Assembly: GCA_021845925.1 (NCBI GenBank)
Contig: JAJZUW010000006.1
Coordinates: forward strand, 148,436 to 212,435
Direction of reading: 5' to 3'
Origin: Pseudomonadota bacterium
GTDB taxonomy: Bacteria; Pseudomonadota; Gammaproteobacteria; Burkholderiales; Sulfuriferulaceae
Length of the DNA stretch: 64,000 nucleotides
Part shown: positions 1 to 9,419 of the stretch, piece by piece
Numbering within the stretch: position 1 is the first letter of the stretch
Layout: every line of letters begins with the position of its first letter
Translations under genes and position numbers: made by a program
Notes under the pieces: model-generated
What the model saw: only the letters and a program-made list of their open reading frames with translations
Database searches by the model: none
Told to the model about the DNA's origin: nothing

Positions 1-815
1 CGCAAGCCGTTCTCAACGTTCTGTCCGGTGGTCGCTACAAAACCATCACCAATGAAGTGAAACTGTACCTGCAGGGCCGTTATGGCAAGGCACCGGCAGC
101 GGTAGACCACGGAGTCCGCAATCTGGCAATTGGCGACCAGGAAGTCATCACCTGCCGGCCGGCGGACCTGATTCCGGATGAAATGGACAAGCTGAAGGCC
201 GAAATCGAAGGCATTGCCAAGTGCGAAGAAGACGTACTGACCTATGCCATGTTCCCGGATCTTGGACGCACTTTCCTGCAGGAACGCAACGCAGACACGC
301 TGTCGCCCGAAGTCCTGCTGCCGGTCAGCGCAAAAGACACCGGCAACCAGGCTCCGCGTTTTGCAGCGGATGAATTCCGCATCACCCTGCACGGCGAAAC
401 CTATCACATCCGCCTGACCGGTACCGGGCGCATCTCGCAGTCCGAACGCCCCTACTACGTTAATGTGGATGGCGTCTCCGAAGAAGTATTCGTCGAGGCG
501 CTCAACGAGGTCGAAGTCAGCGATACCGGCAACAATACCGGCAGTCCGCGCACCAGCACCCAGGCCAGCGGCGGCAGCCGGCCGCGTCCGACACATGCAG
601 GCCATGTCACAACGGCCATGCCTGGCAACATCGTCGATGTGCTGGTCAGTGCCGGACAGAAGGTCAAGGCCGGCGATCCGGTACTGGTGATCGAAGCGAT
701 GAAGATGGAAAACGAAATCCAGGCCACCATTGCCGGTACGGTGATCAACCTGTTTGTTGTCAAAGGCGATGCCGTGACACCCGACCAGGCATTGCTGGAA
801 ATCCAGCCGGAATAA
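1..815 (+). CDS. oadA: Oxaloacetate decarboxylase alpha subunit (biotin carboxyl carrier end), 5'-truncated by window edge
   Basis: The reading frame is open from base 3, so the gene starts upstream of the window; about 270 C-terminal residues are visible. The first residues (AVLNVLSGGRYKTITNEVK) belong to the conserved carboxyltransferase tail seen in oxaloacetate decarboxylase alpha chains and pyruvate carboxylase B subunits. A Ser/Gly/Thr-rich linker follows (about residues 155-185), then a biotinyl domain with the motif EAMKMEN, in which the lysine codon at 702-704 is the biotin attachment site. The family moves carboxyl groups between oxaloacetate or pyruvate and biotin. An internal GTG at 57 is not the true start. 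The missing N-terminal half and the upstream neighbours (OadB/OadG or an acetyl-CoA-carboxylase-like subunit) would decide between a Na+-pumping decarboxylase and a two-subunit pyruvate carboxylase. Confidence 0.85.
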   Translation, partial: QAVLNVLSGGRYKTITNEVKLYLQGRYGKAPAAVDHGVRNLAIGDQEVITCRPADLIPDEMDKLKAEIEGIAKCEEDVLTYAMFPDLGRTFLQERNADTLSPEVLLPVSAKDTGNQAPRFAADEFRITLHGETYHIRLTGTGRISQSERPYYVNVDGVSEEVFVEALNEVEVSDTGNNTGSPRTSTQASGGSRPRPTHAGHVTTAMPGNIVDVLVSAGQKVKAGDPVLVIEAMKMENEIQATIAGTVINLFVVKGDAVTPDQALLEIQPE

Positions 816-818
816 ATC

Positions 819-1403
819 TTGATCCGGCTGGTTCTGGCATCCACATCCCGTTACCGGCAGGAACTGCTCGGCAGGCTCGGCGTGGCATTTGCCACTGCCC
901 GCCCCGATGTCGACGAAACGCGCCTGCCCGGAGAATTGCCACATGAAACGGCCGTGCGGCTGTCCCGCCGCAAAGCGGAAGCAGTGGCTGGACAGTTTCC
1001 GGACGCACTGATCATTGGTTCTGACCAGGTTGCCAGTCTGGACGGGCAACCGCTAGGCAAACCTGGTTCTCATGAAGCGGCTGTTGCGCAGCTGCGCGCC
1101 ATGCGCGGCCGCACGTTGATATTTCACACCGGCATCTGTCTCTACAACAGTGCCACCGGCGAAGCCGAAACCAGCGAAGTCCCCACCACCGTCCGCATTC
1201 GCCCGCTGACCGACGCCCAGATCGAAACCTACCTGCGCAAGGACCAGCCCTATGACTGTGCCGGCAGCGCCAAATCGGAATCACTGGGGATCGCCATCAT
1301 GGACAGCCTGAGCGGCGACGACCCAACCGCACTGATCGGCCTGCCGTTGATCACGCTCACTGGCATGCTGTACCGTCAGGGACTGGATGTCCTGGCCGTC
1401 TGA
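819..1403 (+). CDS. Maf-family nucleotide pyrophosphatase, YceF type (7-methyl-GTP)
   Basis: This 194-residue protein has the Maf fold signature: an N-terminal LASTSRYRQELL loop, the PDVDET acidic motif, SRRKAEAV and the central IIGSDQV motif, ending with GLPLITL. Its sequence is closest to E. coli YceF, the Maf subfamily that hydrolyses 7-methyl-GTP and related modified nucleotides to the monophosphate, a house-cleaning role in the cytoplasm. The start is a TTG at 819, three bases after the stop of the upstream decarboxylase gene. There is no better start in frame, and the protein begins at the expected position for the family. The tight spacing suggests cotranscription with the upstream gene, although no functional link is known. 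Confidence 0.9.
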   Translation: MIRLVLASTSRYRQELLGRLGVAFATARPDVDETRLPGELPHETAVRLSRRKAEAVAGQFPDALIIGSDQVASLDGQPLGKPGSHEAAVAQLRAMRGRTLIFHTGICLYNSATGEAETSEVPTTVRIRPLTDAQIETYLRKDQPYDCAGSAKSESLGIAIMDSLSGDDPTALIGLPLITLTGMLYRQGLDVLAV

Positions 1404-1429
1404 AGCGGCCATCGATGTCCTGCATCCGG

Positions 1430-2119
1430 TTATGCCGGCACCGCTTCCGACAGCACGCCATCTTCCAGCCGGAGCAGGCGCTGCATTGAACTGCCCAGCT
1501 GGGGATCGTGCGTCACCACCAGAAAACTGGTACCCAGCTCACGGTTGAGCGCGTGCATGAGCGCATGCACGTCCTGCGCGGTGTGCCGATCCAGGTTACC
1601 GGTCGGTTCATCGGCCAGAACGCAGGCGGGACGTGTCACCAGCGCACGGGCAATTGCCGCCCGCTGGCGTTCACCACCAGACAGTTCGCCCGGTACATGC
1701 TCCAGCCGGTGGGCCAGGCCAACCCTGGTCAGCATGTCTGCCGCCTGCGCACGGGCATCATCCGGCTTCACACCACGAATGAACAGCGGCATGGCCACGT
1801 TGTCCAGCGCGCTGAATTCGGCCAGCAGATGATGGAACTGGTAGACGAACCCCAGGGAACGGTTGCGCAGTTCGCCACGCCGTTTCTCGTTCAGCCCGGC
1901 GATGTTCTGACCCATGATTTCCACGCTGCCCGAACTGACGGAATCGAGCCCGCCCAGAACATGCAGCAAGGTTGATTTTCCTGAACCGGAAGCCCCCATC
2001 ACGGCCAGCATTTCACCTTGGCGGATCTGCAGCTGGATACCGCGCAGCACGTTGACTTCCAGCTTTCCTTGCCTGTAAGTCTTGCAGACATCCTGACAAG
2101 ACATCACCACGTCATTCAT
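1430..2119 (-). CDS. lolD: LolD, ATPase of the lipoprotein-releasing ABC transporter
   Basis: This is the 229-residue ATPase of the LolCDE-type complex, which powers extraction of outer-membrane lipoproteins from the inner membrane to the carrier LolA. It has Walker A (GASGSGKST, about residues 42-50), the ABC signature [15 protein letters not shown], and Walker [13 protein letters not shown]. The start at 2119 ([15 protein letters not shown]) overlaps the end of the upstream permease gene by 8 bases, so the two are translationally coupled. A longer in-frame extension to 2209 runs inside the permease gene and is not used. As in Neisseria and other betaproteobacteria, one permease gene rather than a LolC/LolE pair accompanies the ATPase. 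Confidence 0.95.
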   Translation of the reverse strand: MNDVVMSCQDVCKTYRQGKLEVNVLRGIQLQIRQGEMLAVMGASGSGKSTLLHVLGGLDSVSSGSVEIMGQNIAGLNEKRRGELRNRSLGFVYQFHHLLAEFSALDNVAMPLFIRGVKPDDARAQAADMLTRVGLAHRLEHVPGELSGGERQRAAIARALVTRPACVLADEPTGNLDRHTAQDVHALMHALNRELGTSFLVVTHDPQLGSSMQRLLRLEDGVLSEAVPA

Positions 2120-3356
2120 AGCGCAATGCCTCCGCCGGCTGGGTTGCAGCTGCCCGCCAGCTTGGGTAAATGGTTGCCAGCCAGGACAGTACCAGCGAAA
2201 TTGCAGCAATCACCCACACATCATGCGGATCGAGCTTGGAGGGCAACTCGCTGATCTGATACACATCCGAAGACAGGAAATGCACACCAAATGCATGTTC
2301 GATGGCCGGCACCAGTGTGCTGACATTGAGCGCCAGCAAAACACCGCCCACCACGCCAAGTCCGGTGCCCACCACGCCGATGACCACTCCCTGCAGCATG
2401 AAAATCCGCATGATGCTGCCTGGCGATGCGCCAAGCGTGCGCAGAATTGCGATATCGGCCTGTTTGTCAGTCACCACCATCACCAGGGTCGACACAATGT
2501 TGAATGCTGCCACTGCCACAATCAAGGACAGAATGACAAACATCACGTGCTTTTCCATTTCGACTGCCTTGAAAAAATTGCTGTGCGACTGGGTCCAGTC
2601 GCGCAGATAGTAGCGACCGCCCAGACGCAAGGTCAGTGCATGGGCAATCTGCGGTGCCCGATAGAAATCATCCACCTTCAACCGCAACCCGGAGACAGTA
2701 TCACCGGTACGGAACAGGCGCTGCGCATCCCCCAGCGACATAAACACCATGCCGGCATCGTACTCATACATGCCGATGTGATAAATACCCACCACGCGCA
2801 ACTGTTTGAGACGCGGAATCATGCCGGCTGGCGTGATCTGGCCTTCCGGAGTGATCAGCGTCAATTTGTCGCCCAGCTGCGCGCCCAGACTTTGGGCCAG
2901 GGCATCGCCGATCACCACCCCCCACTGACCGTCGCGCAGATCGGTAAACCGGCCAGCCTTCATGTGGCGGCCAATGTCGGCCACCTGGTCTTCCAGTTCC
3001 GGCCGGACGCCGCGCACGCTGACACCAGATACCGACTGATCGAACGCCATCAACCCCTGTCCGCTGACATAAGGGGCACTGGCCAGCACATGCCGGTCAC
3101 CTGCCACCTGAGCGGCAACACCTTGCCAGTCAGACAACGTCAGGTCAAAGCCACTGATTTCGATATGCGCAGCCACGCCAAGAATGCGGTTGCGCAATTC
3201 ATCCTGAAACCCGTTCATGACCGACAGCACCACAATCAGCGCCATCACGCCCAGCGTGATGCCGAGCATGGAAATCAGCGAAATGAATGAAATGAAGTGA
3301 TTGCGCCGCTTGGCACGGGTATAGCGCAGCCCGACAAAAATTTCAAACCAGTTCAT
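2112..3356 (-). CDS. lolC: Lipoprotein-releasing ABC transporter permease, LolC/LolE family
   Basis: This 414-residue inner-membrane permease has the LolC/E architecture. One N-terminal transmembrane helix (about 22-48, [20 protein letters not shown]) is followed by a large periplasmic domain (about 50-270), then three C-terminal helices (about 273-300, 320-350, 375-400). The N-terminal motif [17 protein letters not shown] and the post-periplasmic segment [19 protein letters not shown] are characteristic. It pairs with the adjacent lolD, with which it overlaps. Because no second permease gene is present here, the complex probably uses two copies of this protein (a LolF-like homodimer). That is inferred from the single-gene arrangement; a LolE elsewhere in the genome cannot be excluded. 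Confidence 0.93.
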   Translation of the reverse strand: MNWFEIFVGLRYTRAKRRNHFISFISLISMLGITLGVMALIVVLSVMNGFQDELRNRILGVAAHIEISGFDLTLSDWQGVAAQVAGDRHVLASAPYVSGQGLMAFDQSVSGVSVRGVRPELEDQVADIGRHMKAGRFTDLRDGQWGVVIGDALAQSLGAQLGDKLTLITPEGQITPAGMIPRLKQLRVVGIYHIGMYEYDAGMVFMSLGDAQRLFRTGDTVSGLRLKVDDFYRAPQIAHALTLRLGGRYYLRDWTQSHSNFFKAVEMEKHVMFVILSLIVAVAAFNIVSTLVMVVTDKQADIAILRTLGASPGSIMRIFMLQGVVIGVVGTGLGVVGGVLLALNVSTLVPAIEHAFGVHFLSSDVYQISELPSKLDPHDVWVIAAISLVLSWLATIYPSWRAAATQPAEALRYE

Positions 3357-3360
3357 GTCT

Positions 3361-5037
3361 TCAGTTACCCGAGCGCCAGATGGACAGAATCACCCACAGG
3401 CTGTTGATAAAGGCCAGCATGAACCCGATAAACCCCATGAAGCGCCAGCCAGGAACTGTCATGACGATGGAAGAACCGATCACCAGAGATGCAGTGATGA
3501 TTCCCATGGTGATCCGGTTGCTGGCGCGATCGAGCTGCTGGCCAAAAGAATCCAGTCGCTTGAGATCCAGATCGATGCGCAAACGACCACGACGCACTTC
3601 ACGCATCAGACGGGCCATATCGCGCGGCAGTCCGGCCACCACCCCCAGCGCTTCGCGCAAACTCTTGCGGGTACGCTCCATGAGGGCTTCCGGCGTGAAG
3701 CGGTCTGCCACCACCTGGGCGACAAACGGGCTCAGCTGGTCGGACAGCCGAAACTCCGGATCCAGTTGCTGGCCCAGTCCTTCGAGCGTAATCAGCGCCT
3801 TGAACAGCAGTGTCAGGTCTGCCGGCAGCACCAGTCCATTGTCGCGGATCAGGCTAGCGATATCGTTCAGCAATGCCCCTACGCGCACGTCCTTCAGCTG
3901 CAGGTTGTCGTAGGTTGCCAGCAGATCAGCAACATCATGGGCCAGCCGCGATTCGTTGACATCAACATCACCCGTCCAGTCGAGCAACACCTGCATCAGG
4001 TCTTCTTCATGGTTATGCACCAGGGCATCCAGCATGCTGACCAGCTGCTGGCGGCGGAATTCGGTCAGATGGCCGACCATGCCGAAATCGATCAGACCAA
4101 TACGGTTTTCCGGCAGGTAGATCACATTGCCCGGATGCGGATCGGCATGGAAATACCCATTCAGCAAAATCATGCGCAGCATGATGTCTGCGCCACGACG
4201 GGCCAGCAGTGCGGTATCAAAACCGGCCGCACGCACTGCTGCGATTTCGGTTGCCGGCACTCCGGCGAGCTCTTCCTGCACGTTCATCGCCGGACTGCAG
4301 AACTCCCAGTACACCTGGGGAATGTGCAGGAATTCCATGTCCGCCAGCTGAGTACGGAATCGCTCAATATGGTGGGCTTCCACCATCAGGTCCAGCTCAC
4401 GTCGCAAGGCACGCCGGAAATATCCCACCATCACCAGTGGCTGGTAACGGCGCGCATCCGGAAATTCGTGTTCCAGCAGTTTCGCCATGTGCTGCAGGAT
4501 GCGCAAATCGGCATCGATCTTGCGGTCCAGGCCAGGCCGACGCAGCTTGACCACCACCCGTGTGCCGTCATGCAGGACAGCCCTGTGCACCTGTGCGATG
4601 GATGCAGCAGCAAACGGCTCGCGCTCGAAGCTGGCAAACATGTCTTCCACCGGACGACCAAGTTGCTGGATGACATCCGCTTCCACGGCTTCGAACGGCA
4701 CAGGCGGCACGTGCGACTGCAATTTTTCAAGCTCGATTATCCAGGCCGGTGGCATCAGGTCAACGCGGGTTGCCAGCAACTGTCCCAGCTTGATGAATGT
4801 CGGCCCCAGATCCTGCAAGGCCATGCGAAAACGCACCGGCGCATCCAGCGCATCAATTTCACTGGTGTCGACAGTGTTCCAGCGCAGTACCCGACCAGCC
4901 CGCTCGAGCAGCGAACCCATGCCGAGCACGCGCACAAAATCGCCCCAGCCGTAACGGATCATCACGCTGGCAATTTCGTGCAGACGTGGCAGATCGCGCA
5001 CGACACTGAAGGTTTCCCACAACATGGACTGCTCCAT
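3361..5037 (-). CDS. ABC1/UbiB-family atypical kinase
   Basis: This 558-residue member of the UbiB/ABC1 atypical kinase family carries the family hallmarks: a KxGQ-type motif (FIKLGQLLATR), the AAASIAQVHRA nucleotide loop, the HADPHPGN catalytic-loop motif and the metal-binding LIDFGMVG. Two hydrophobic helices end the protein (about 505-550). These proteins are membrane-associated ATPases that support ubiquinone biosynthesis or lipid homeostasis. The sequence is not close to canonical E. coli UbiB, and no ubiE or ubiJ lies nearby, so I give no gene symbol. The preferred start is ATG 5037; an adjacent upstream GTG (5040) is possible. It lies four bases upstream of lolC on the same strand, suggesting a kinase-lolC-lolD transcription unit. 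A TAGAAT hexamer (minus strand, 5053-5058) could be its -10 element. Confidence 0.85.
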   Translation of the reverse strand: MEQSMLWETFSVVRDLPRLHEIASVMIRYGWGDFVRVLGMGSLLERAGRVLRWNTVDTSEIDALDAPVRFRMALQDLGPTFIKLGQLLATRVDLMPPAWIIELEKLQSHVPPVPFEAVEADVIQQLGRPVEDMFASFEREPFAAASIAQVHRAVLHDGTRVVVKLRRPGLDRKIDADLRILQHMAKLLEHEFPDARRYQPLVMVGYFRRALRRELDLMVEAHHIERFRTQLADMEFLHIPQVYWEFCSPAMNVQEELAGVPATEIAAVRAAGFDTALLARRGADIMLRMILLNGYFHADPHPGNVIYLPENRIGLIDFGMVGHLTEFRRQQLVSMLDALVHNHEEDLMQVLLDWTGDVDVNESRLAHDVADLLATYDNLQLKDVRVGALLNDIASLIRDNGLVLPADLTLLFKALITLEGLGQQLDPEFRLSDQLSPFVAQVVADRFTPEALMERTRKSLREALGVVAGLPRDMARLMREVRRGRLRIDLDLKRLDSFGQQLDRASNRITMGIITASLVIGSSIVMTVPGWRFMGFIGFMLAFINSLWVILSIWRSGN

Positions 5038-5268
5038 CACCCGGACACGGCGATTCTACCGGAAACACTGGTCAGGCCACACCTGCCTGACAATATTTTC
5101 CATGCTGACGCGCCGGAAAGGCCGGTTACGCGGAACCACGGCACAACAGGATCATCCAGTCCTGACTGGAAGAAAGCGCACTTTTCCGGCACGCAGAAAT
5201 CACCCAAGCCTTTGACGAAAATGGAAAGTCAGGTTAAAGTGACCCCGTTTGTGATTTGAACCCCGTGC

Positions 5269-5907
5269 ATGAAATCATCAAAATCGATCTGTCTGGCTAT
5301 CGTTCTGGCCCTGGCATGCCGACTGTGCGCCGCAGCAGATGTGGTGCCGGCAGCCAGTGCTGCGTCCCTGCCCGCCAGTGCCAGCGGCAACACCACGTCA
5401 GCAGTGCCCGCAGCCGATGCGCAACCCAGCCGCGCAGAACTGGCGCTGTTTGCGCTCGGTCTGGTCGGTTCGGTTTACCGGGTAGGTGGCGACAATCCGC
5501 AGCACGGCATGGACTGCAGTGGATTCGTGCGTTATGTCTACCGCAAGGTTGCCGGCCTCAGCCTGCCCCACAATGCGGCAGCCATCAGCCACATCAGCGA
5601 AGTCATCAGCAAGACCGACCTCAAGCCGGGCGATCTGGTGTTTTTCAAAACCATGAAAAAAGCCTTTTCGCATGTTGGCATTTATCTGGGCAACAACCAG
5701 TTTGTCCATGCTTCCAGTTCCACCACCGGCTCGGTCATGGTGTCGAATCTGGATGACAGCTACTGGCGGACACGTTTCGATGGCGCGCGTCGCCTGCTTG
5801 CAGGGCAGCACGACGACAATGGCAGCAGTTCCCCAACAGACGGCGCAACAGGCATGCCGGTGTCATTCAGCGCAAACAGCGACCCTCTGACCGCACTGAC
5901 GCGCTGA
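5269..5907 (+). CDS. Secreted NlpC/P60 peptidoglycan endopeptidase
   Basis: This 212-residue protein has a signal peptide (about 1-23, hydrophobic core ICLAIVLALACRLCAA). A low-complexity Ala/Ser linker follows to about 55, then an NlpC/P60 cysteine peptidase domain. The catalytic cysteine is in MDCSGFVRYVY, the histidine in FSHVGIYLG, and the downstream QFVHAS is the third polar position. Enzymes of this family cut peptide stems of murein (gamma-D-Glu to diaminopimelate) in the periplasm. The C-terminal 40 residues are Ser/Thr-rich and probably disordered. It is divergent from the UbiB-like kinase gene, with about 230 bases between them, in which I see no clear regulatory motif. Confidence 0.88.
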   Translation: MKSSKSICLAIVLALACRLCAAADVVPAASAASLPASASGNTTSAVPAADAQPSRAELALFALGLVGSVYRVGGDNPQHGMDCSGFVRYVYRKVAGLSLPHNAAAISHISEVISKTDLKPGDLVFFKTMKKAFSHVGIYLGNNQFVHASSSTTGSVMVSNLDDSYWRTRFDGARRLLAGQHDDNGSSSPTDGATGMPVSFSANSDPLTALTR

Positions 5908-5975
5908 AACGGGCCAGACGCCCCGGCATCTGTCATGCTTTGTCATCTGTGGACACCCGTCAGACAAGATACGCC

Positions 5976-5984
5976 TGCTATAAT
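5976..5984 (+). promoter_or_regulatory. Extended -10 promoter element (TGCTATAAT) for prfC
   Basis: A TGC followed by a perfect TATAAT hexamer lies 29 bases upstream of the prfC start. I see no good -35 at the normal distance, which fits an extended -10 promoter. The same nine-base element recurs upstream of the deaminase gene (23427), with a one-base variant upstream of gyrA. Confidence 0.6.
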
Positions 5985-6013
5985 GCCGGGTTTGGAATCT
6001 CCTGTCCGCCATC

Positions 6014-7585
6014 ATGTCGTTGCCTGAAGAAATCCGCCGCCGGCGCACTTTCGCCATTATCTCCCACCCTGACGCCGGCAAGACCACGCTGACCGAAAAA
6101 CTGCTCTGGTACGGCGGCGCCATCCAGGTGGCCGGCGAGGTTCGCGCGCGCAAGGCAAGCCGGCATGCCACCTCTGACTGGATGGAACTGGAAAAGCAGC
6201 GTGGCATCTCGGTCACCTCATCGGTGATGCAGTTCCCGTACCGGGATCACATCATCAACCTGCTGGACACGCCTGGCCACGAAGATTTTTCGGAAGACAC
6301 TTATCGTACACTGACTGCCGTGGACTCCGCAGTCATGGTGATCGACTCGGTCAACGGTGTTGAATCGCAAACCATCAAATTGCTGCATGTCTGTCGCATG
6401 CGCGATACGCCCATCATCACGTTCATCAACAAGCTGGACCGTGAAGGTCGTCCACCGGTCGATCTGCTGGACGAGATCGAATCCGTGCTCGGCATGCAAT
6501 GCGCGCCGATGACCTGGCCGATTGGCATGGGAAAACGGTTTCGCGGCATCTATCATCTGTATGATGACAATGTGCTGGTGTTTGATCCGCAGGCGGACAG
6601 GGGAACCAGCGAAATCATTCAGGGGCTGGACAATCCGGCGCTGGACACCCTGCTTGGAGAACAGGCCGACGAACTGCGCATGGAAGTGGAACTGATCCGC
6701 GGCGCCTCGCATGCCTTTTCGGCCACGGATTACCTGTCCGGACGGCAGACGCCTGTGCTGTTTGGCTCGGCAGTCAACAATTTCGGCGTCCAGATGATGC
6801 TTGATGCCCTGGTTGACCTGTCCCCTCCTCCCGGCCCGCGCCAGACCGAAACCCGCACCGTACTGCCGGAAGAAGACAGATTTACCGGATTCGTGTTCAA
6901 GATCCAGGCCAACATGGACCCGAAACACCGTGACCGTATTGCCTTCCTGCGCGTCTGTTCGGGTCGTTTCGACCGTGGCATGAAAATCCGCCAGGTGGCC
7001 ACCGGCAAGACACTGGCGGTGAACAATGCCATCACCTTCATGGCCCAGGACCGCAACACCACTGATGAGGCGTATGCAGGCGACATCATCGGCATCCCGA
7101 ACCATGGCACCATCCGGCTGGGCGACACGTTCACCGAAAACGAGAATCTCAAGTTCACCGGCATTCCATCCTTTGCACCGGAATATTTCCGCAAGGCCAG
7201 GATCCGCAACCCGCTCAAGATCAAACAACTGCAAAAAGGCCTGCAGCAACTGGCCGAAGAAGGCGCCACGCAACTTTTCCGGCCGATCATGTCCAATGAC
7301 CTGATACTCGGTGCGGTTGGCACACTGCAGTTTGAAGTGGTTGCCCACCGCCTCGAACACGAATACGGGGTGGAAGTCATGTTTGACAGCTGTGAATTTG
7401 CCACGGCACGGTGGCTGAAAGGCCCGGACACTGCCTTGAAGCAGATTGCAGACAAGCATGGTTTCAATGTTGCCATCGATGGCAGTGGTCTCCAGGTTTA
7501 CCTGGCGCCAAACCGGGTCAACCTGGACATGACGCGCGAGCGCTTCCCGGACATCGAATTTCTTGAGACGCGCGAAATTCTCTGA
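6014..7585 (+). CDS. prfC: Peptide chain release factor 3 (RF3)
   Basis: This 523-residue translational GTPase removes class I release factors from the ribosome after termination. The G domain shows G1 ([12 protein letters not shown]), G3 ([13 protein letters not shown]) and G4 (NKLDRE). The early sequence [20 protein letters not shown] and the C-terminal [14 protein letters not shown] segment ([18 protein letters not shown]) are specific for RF3 rather than EF-G. Length equals that of typical RF3 (about 530). The start at 6014 gives [13 protein letters not shown], the expected N-terminus. The following membrane-protein gene begins four bases after its stop, so the two are probably cotranscribed. 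Confidence 0.97.
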   Translation: MSLPEEIRRRRTFAIISHPDAGKTTLTEKLLWYGGAIQVAGEVRARKASRHATSDWMELEKQRGISVTSSVMQFPYRDHIINLLDTPGHEDFSEDTYRTLTAVDSAVMVIDSVNGVESQTIKLLHVCRMRDTPIITFINKLDREGRPPVDLLDEIESVLGMQCAPMTWPIGMGKRFRGIYHLYDDNVLVFDPQADRGTSEIIQGLDNPALDTLLGEQADELRMEVELIRGASHAFSATDYLSGRQTPVLFGSAVNNFGVQMMLDALVDLSPPPGPRQTETRTVLPEEDRFTGFVFKIQANMDPKHRDRIAFLRVCSGRFDRGMKIRQVATGKTLAVNNAITFMAQDRNTTDEAYAGDIIGIPNHGTIRLGDTFTENENLKFTGIPSFAPEYFRKARIRNPLKIKQLQKGLQQLAEEGATQLFRPIMSNDLILGAVGTLQFEVVAHRLEHEYGVEVMFDSCEFATARWLKGPDTALKQIADKHGFNVAIDGSGLQVYLAPNRVNLDMTRERFPDIEFLETREIL

Positions 7586-7588
7586 CCC

Positions 7589-8515
7589 ATGCGTTGGCCA
7601 CGACTGCATCATCACCCTTCACCGTTTCCGGAAAACTTTCCGGAACTGAGGGCAGTGTTGCCCAAACCAGATGGCGAAATCGAATTCCGCATCAGCAATA
7701 CGCTGTTCATTGCTGTACTGCTGTCACTGTTGCTGCATCTGGCCGTGCTGCTCTGGGCGCATCTGGACATCAAGCCTGTCAAACCACAAGCCAGTGCAGG
7801 CGAATCCGCTCCGATCGATGTCAGCATCAATCCCGGCGTGCCATTGACCACCCCGGCAAAGACCAGAACAGCGCCGGCGGCCGTGGTTCCACCGCCTGAG
7901 CCCACCCCGCCTGTTCCGCATCCGCACGTCAACCACCCGGTCTCGCACCCGGTGCTCACCACACCGCATCCGGCGCCGACAGCCATGCCGGCCAGCCCAC
8001 CCCTGCCGCCACAAGCCACGGACATGGCCAGCTATGTCAAAATGATGCGCGAACGCAACAACACCCAGCAACTGGATGCGCCATCCGGTGGTGAAAAACA
8101 GGGCCAGGAAGATGCCCGTGCTGCGGCTATCCAGCGCAACCTGCAATCATTGGGCGGTGGTGGTATCTTTGAAATCACCCGGATGGATGCGGACAGTGCA
8201 AGTTTCATTTTCCGCGGCTGGGACAGCGCCACCTGGAGCAGCCCGCTCAACCAGACCTTCTACGTACAGTCCACGGATAGCACCGACATCCGGCACGCCA
8301 TCGTGCGCAAGATGATTGCCATCATCCGTTCCAAACACAATGGTGACTTTCAGTGGGATTCACAACGACTGGGCCGCGTGGTGACGCTGTCGGCACGCCC
8401 ACAGGACAACGCGAAGCTGGAAGCATTCATGATCAAGGAATTTTTCTATGATATTCCGCAGGGTGCGCAGTTTCCACCATCGCAGAACACTCCGCCCATG
8501 ATGGACGGCGACTGA
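7589..8515 (+). CDS. TonB-like proline-rich inner-membrane protein of unknown function
   Basis: This 308-residue protein has about 35 cytoplasmic residues, one transmembrane helix (about 36-55, TLFIAVLLSLLLHLAVLLWA), a long Pro/His/Ala-rich periplasmic stretch (about 60-150) and a folded C-terminal domain (about 165-295). The layout resembles TonB or TolA energy transducers, and the helix carries a histidine at position 49 (LLLHLAVLLWAH), the position type seen in TonB. The C-terminal domain (SFIFRGWDSATWS, HAIVRKMIAIIRS) does not show the TonB YP motif, so the assignment is by topology only. It starts four bases after prfC. No ExbB/ExbD gene is nearby. Confidence 0.6.
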   Translation: MRWPRLHHHPSPFPENFPELRAVLPKPDGEIEFRISNTLFIAVLLSLLLHLAVLLWAHLDIKPVKPQASAGESAPIDVSINPGVPLTTPAKTRTAPAAVVPPPEPTPPVPHPHVNHPVSHPVLTTPHPAPTAMPASPPLPPQATDMASYVKMMRERNNTQQLDAPSGGEKQGQEDARAAAIQRNLQSLGGGGIFEITRMDADSASFIFRGWDSATWSSPLNQTFYVQSTDSTDIRHAIVRKMIAIIRSKHNGDFQWDSQRLGRVVTLSARPQDNAKLEAFMIKEFFYDIPQGAQFPPSQNTPPMMDGD

Positions 8516-8524
8516 TGTGAGGCA

Positions 8525-9412
8525 TCAAGGTATCGGATGGCCGGCTTGCCAGGCTTCGCGCGCGGCGCGTGCGCGCACAAATGCCTGCATGAGCGCATCG
8601 CCATCCCCAGCCGCCAGCTGCGCACGCAGATCGGTCAGTCGGGCCTGATAGGCATCCATTTCCGCCAGCAGAGCGTCCCGGTTGGCCAGCGCAATATCCC
8701 GCCACATTTCCGGTGAACTGCCCGCGATGCGGGTAAAATCCCGAAAACCGCTGGCTGCAAAACCGAACAGTTCCTGGCGGTTGGCCCGACTGGCAATCAT
8801 ATCCACCAGGGCATAAGCCAGCACGTGCGGCAGATGGCTGACTGCAGCAAAAGTAGCGTCATGGCTGGCGGCATCCATGCAACAGACCAGCCCGCCACAC
8901 AGCTGCCAGAATCGGGTGATGCGTGCAACCGCATCGGCAGAGGTCTCTGCCAGCGGGGTCAGCACAACATTCTTGCCCTGGTACAGGTCGGCTCGGGCAG
9001 CCAGCGGACCGCTCAGTTCGGCTCCGGCAATCGGATGTGCCGGAACACAGTTGACCAGATGTCCGGATAGATGGCCCCGCATCAGGGCTACCACATCCTG
9101 CTTGGTACTGCCGGCATCGGTCACCAGTGTCTGCGGTTCCAGCTGCGACGACATGGCCTGCATGATCCCGCCCATCTGGCCCACCGGCGTCGCCAGAAGC
9201 ACAAGATCACAGTCCACCAGCGCGCCAGCCAGATCGCTTGCCCGGTCGATCAGCCCGTGCTTCAGCGCCAGTGCGAGGCTGGCCGGATCGCGACCAACGC
9301 CAACCACTTCCCGGACAGCGCCGGCCGCCTTCAATGCCAGCGCCAGCGATCCACCAATGAGGCCGACGCCGACTATGGCAATCCGGCCAAAGCCGGCACC
9401 GTTGTCTTCCAT
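8525..9412 (-). CDS. tyrA: Prephenate (or arogenate) dehydrogenase
   Basis: This 295-residue enzyme oxidatively decarboxylates prephenate to 4-hydroxyphenylpyruvate for tyrosine synthesis. An N-terminal NAD(P)-binding Rossmann motif (IAIVGVGLIGGSLA, about 10-23) is followed by DAGSTKQDVV and the catalytic region VPAHPIAGAELSG, with the active-site histidine. The all-helical dimerisation domain follows, with SHLPHVLAYALVD and the segment FAASGFRDFTRIAGSSPEMW. It has neither a fused chorismate mutase nor an ACT domain; the mutase is supplied by the neighbouring PheA. It lies seven bases after the DAHP synthase gene, at the end of the aromatic cluster serC-pheA-hisC-DAHPS-tyrA. Confidence 0.93.
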   Translation of the reverse strand: MEDNGAGFGRIAIVGVGLIGGSLALALKAAGAVREVVGVGRDPASLALALKHGLIDRASDLAGALVDCDLVLLATPVGQMGGIMQAMSSQLEPQTLVTDAGSTKQDVVALMRGHLSGHLVNCVPAHPIAGAELSGPLAARADLYQGKNVVLTPLAETSADAVARITRFWQLCGGLVCCMDAASHDATFAAVSHLPHVLAYALVDMIASRANRQELFGFAASGFRDFTRIAGSSPEMWRDIALANRDALLAEMDAYQARLTDLRAQLAAGDGDALMQAFVRARAAREAWQAGHPIP

Positions 9413-9419
9413 GGCTGGA

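Noticed and set aside
3355..5259. 634-codon plus-strand open frame opposite the UbiB-like gene
   Set aside because: Antisense shadow with His/Gln-rich nonsense sequence; the minus strand has clear kinase motifs.
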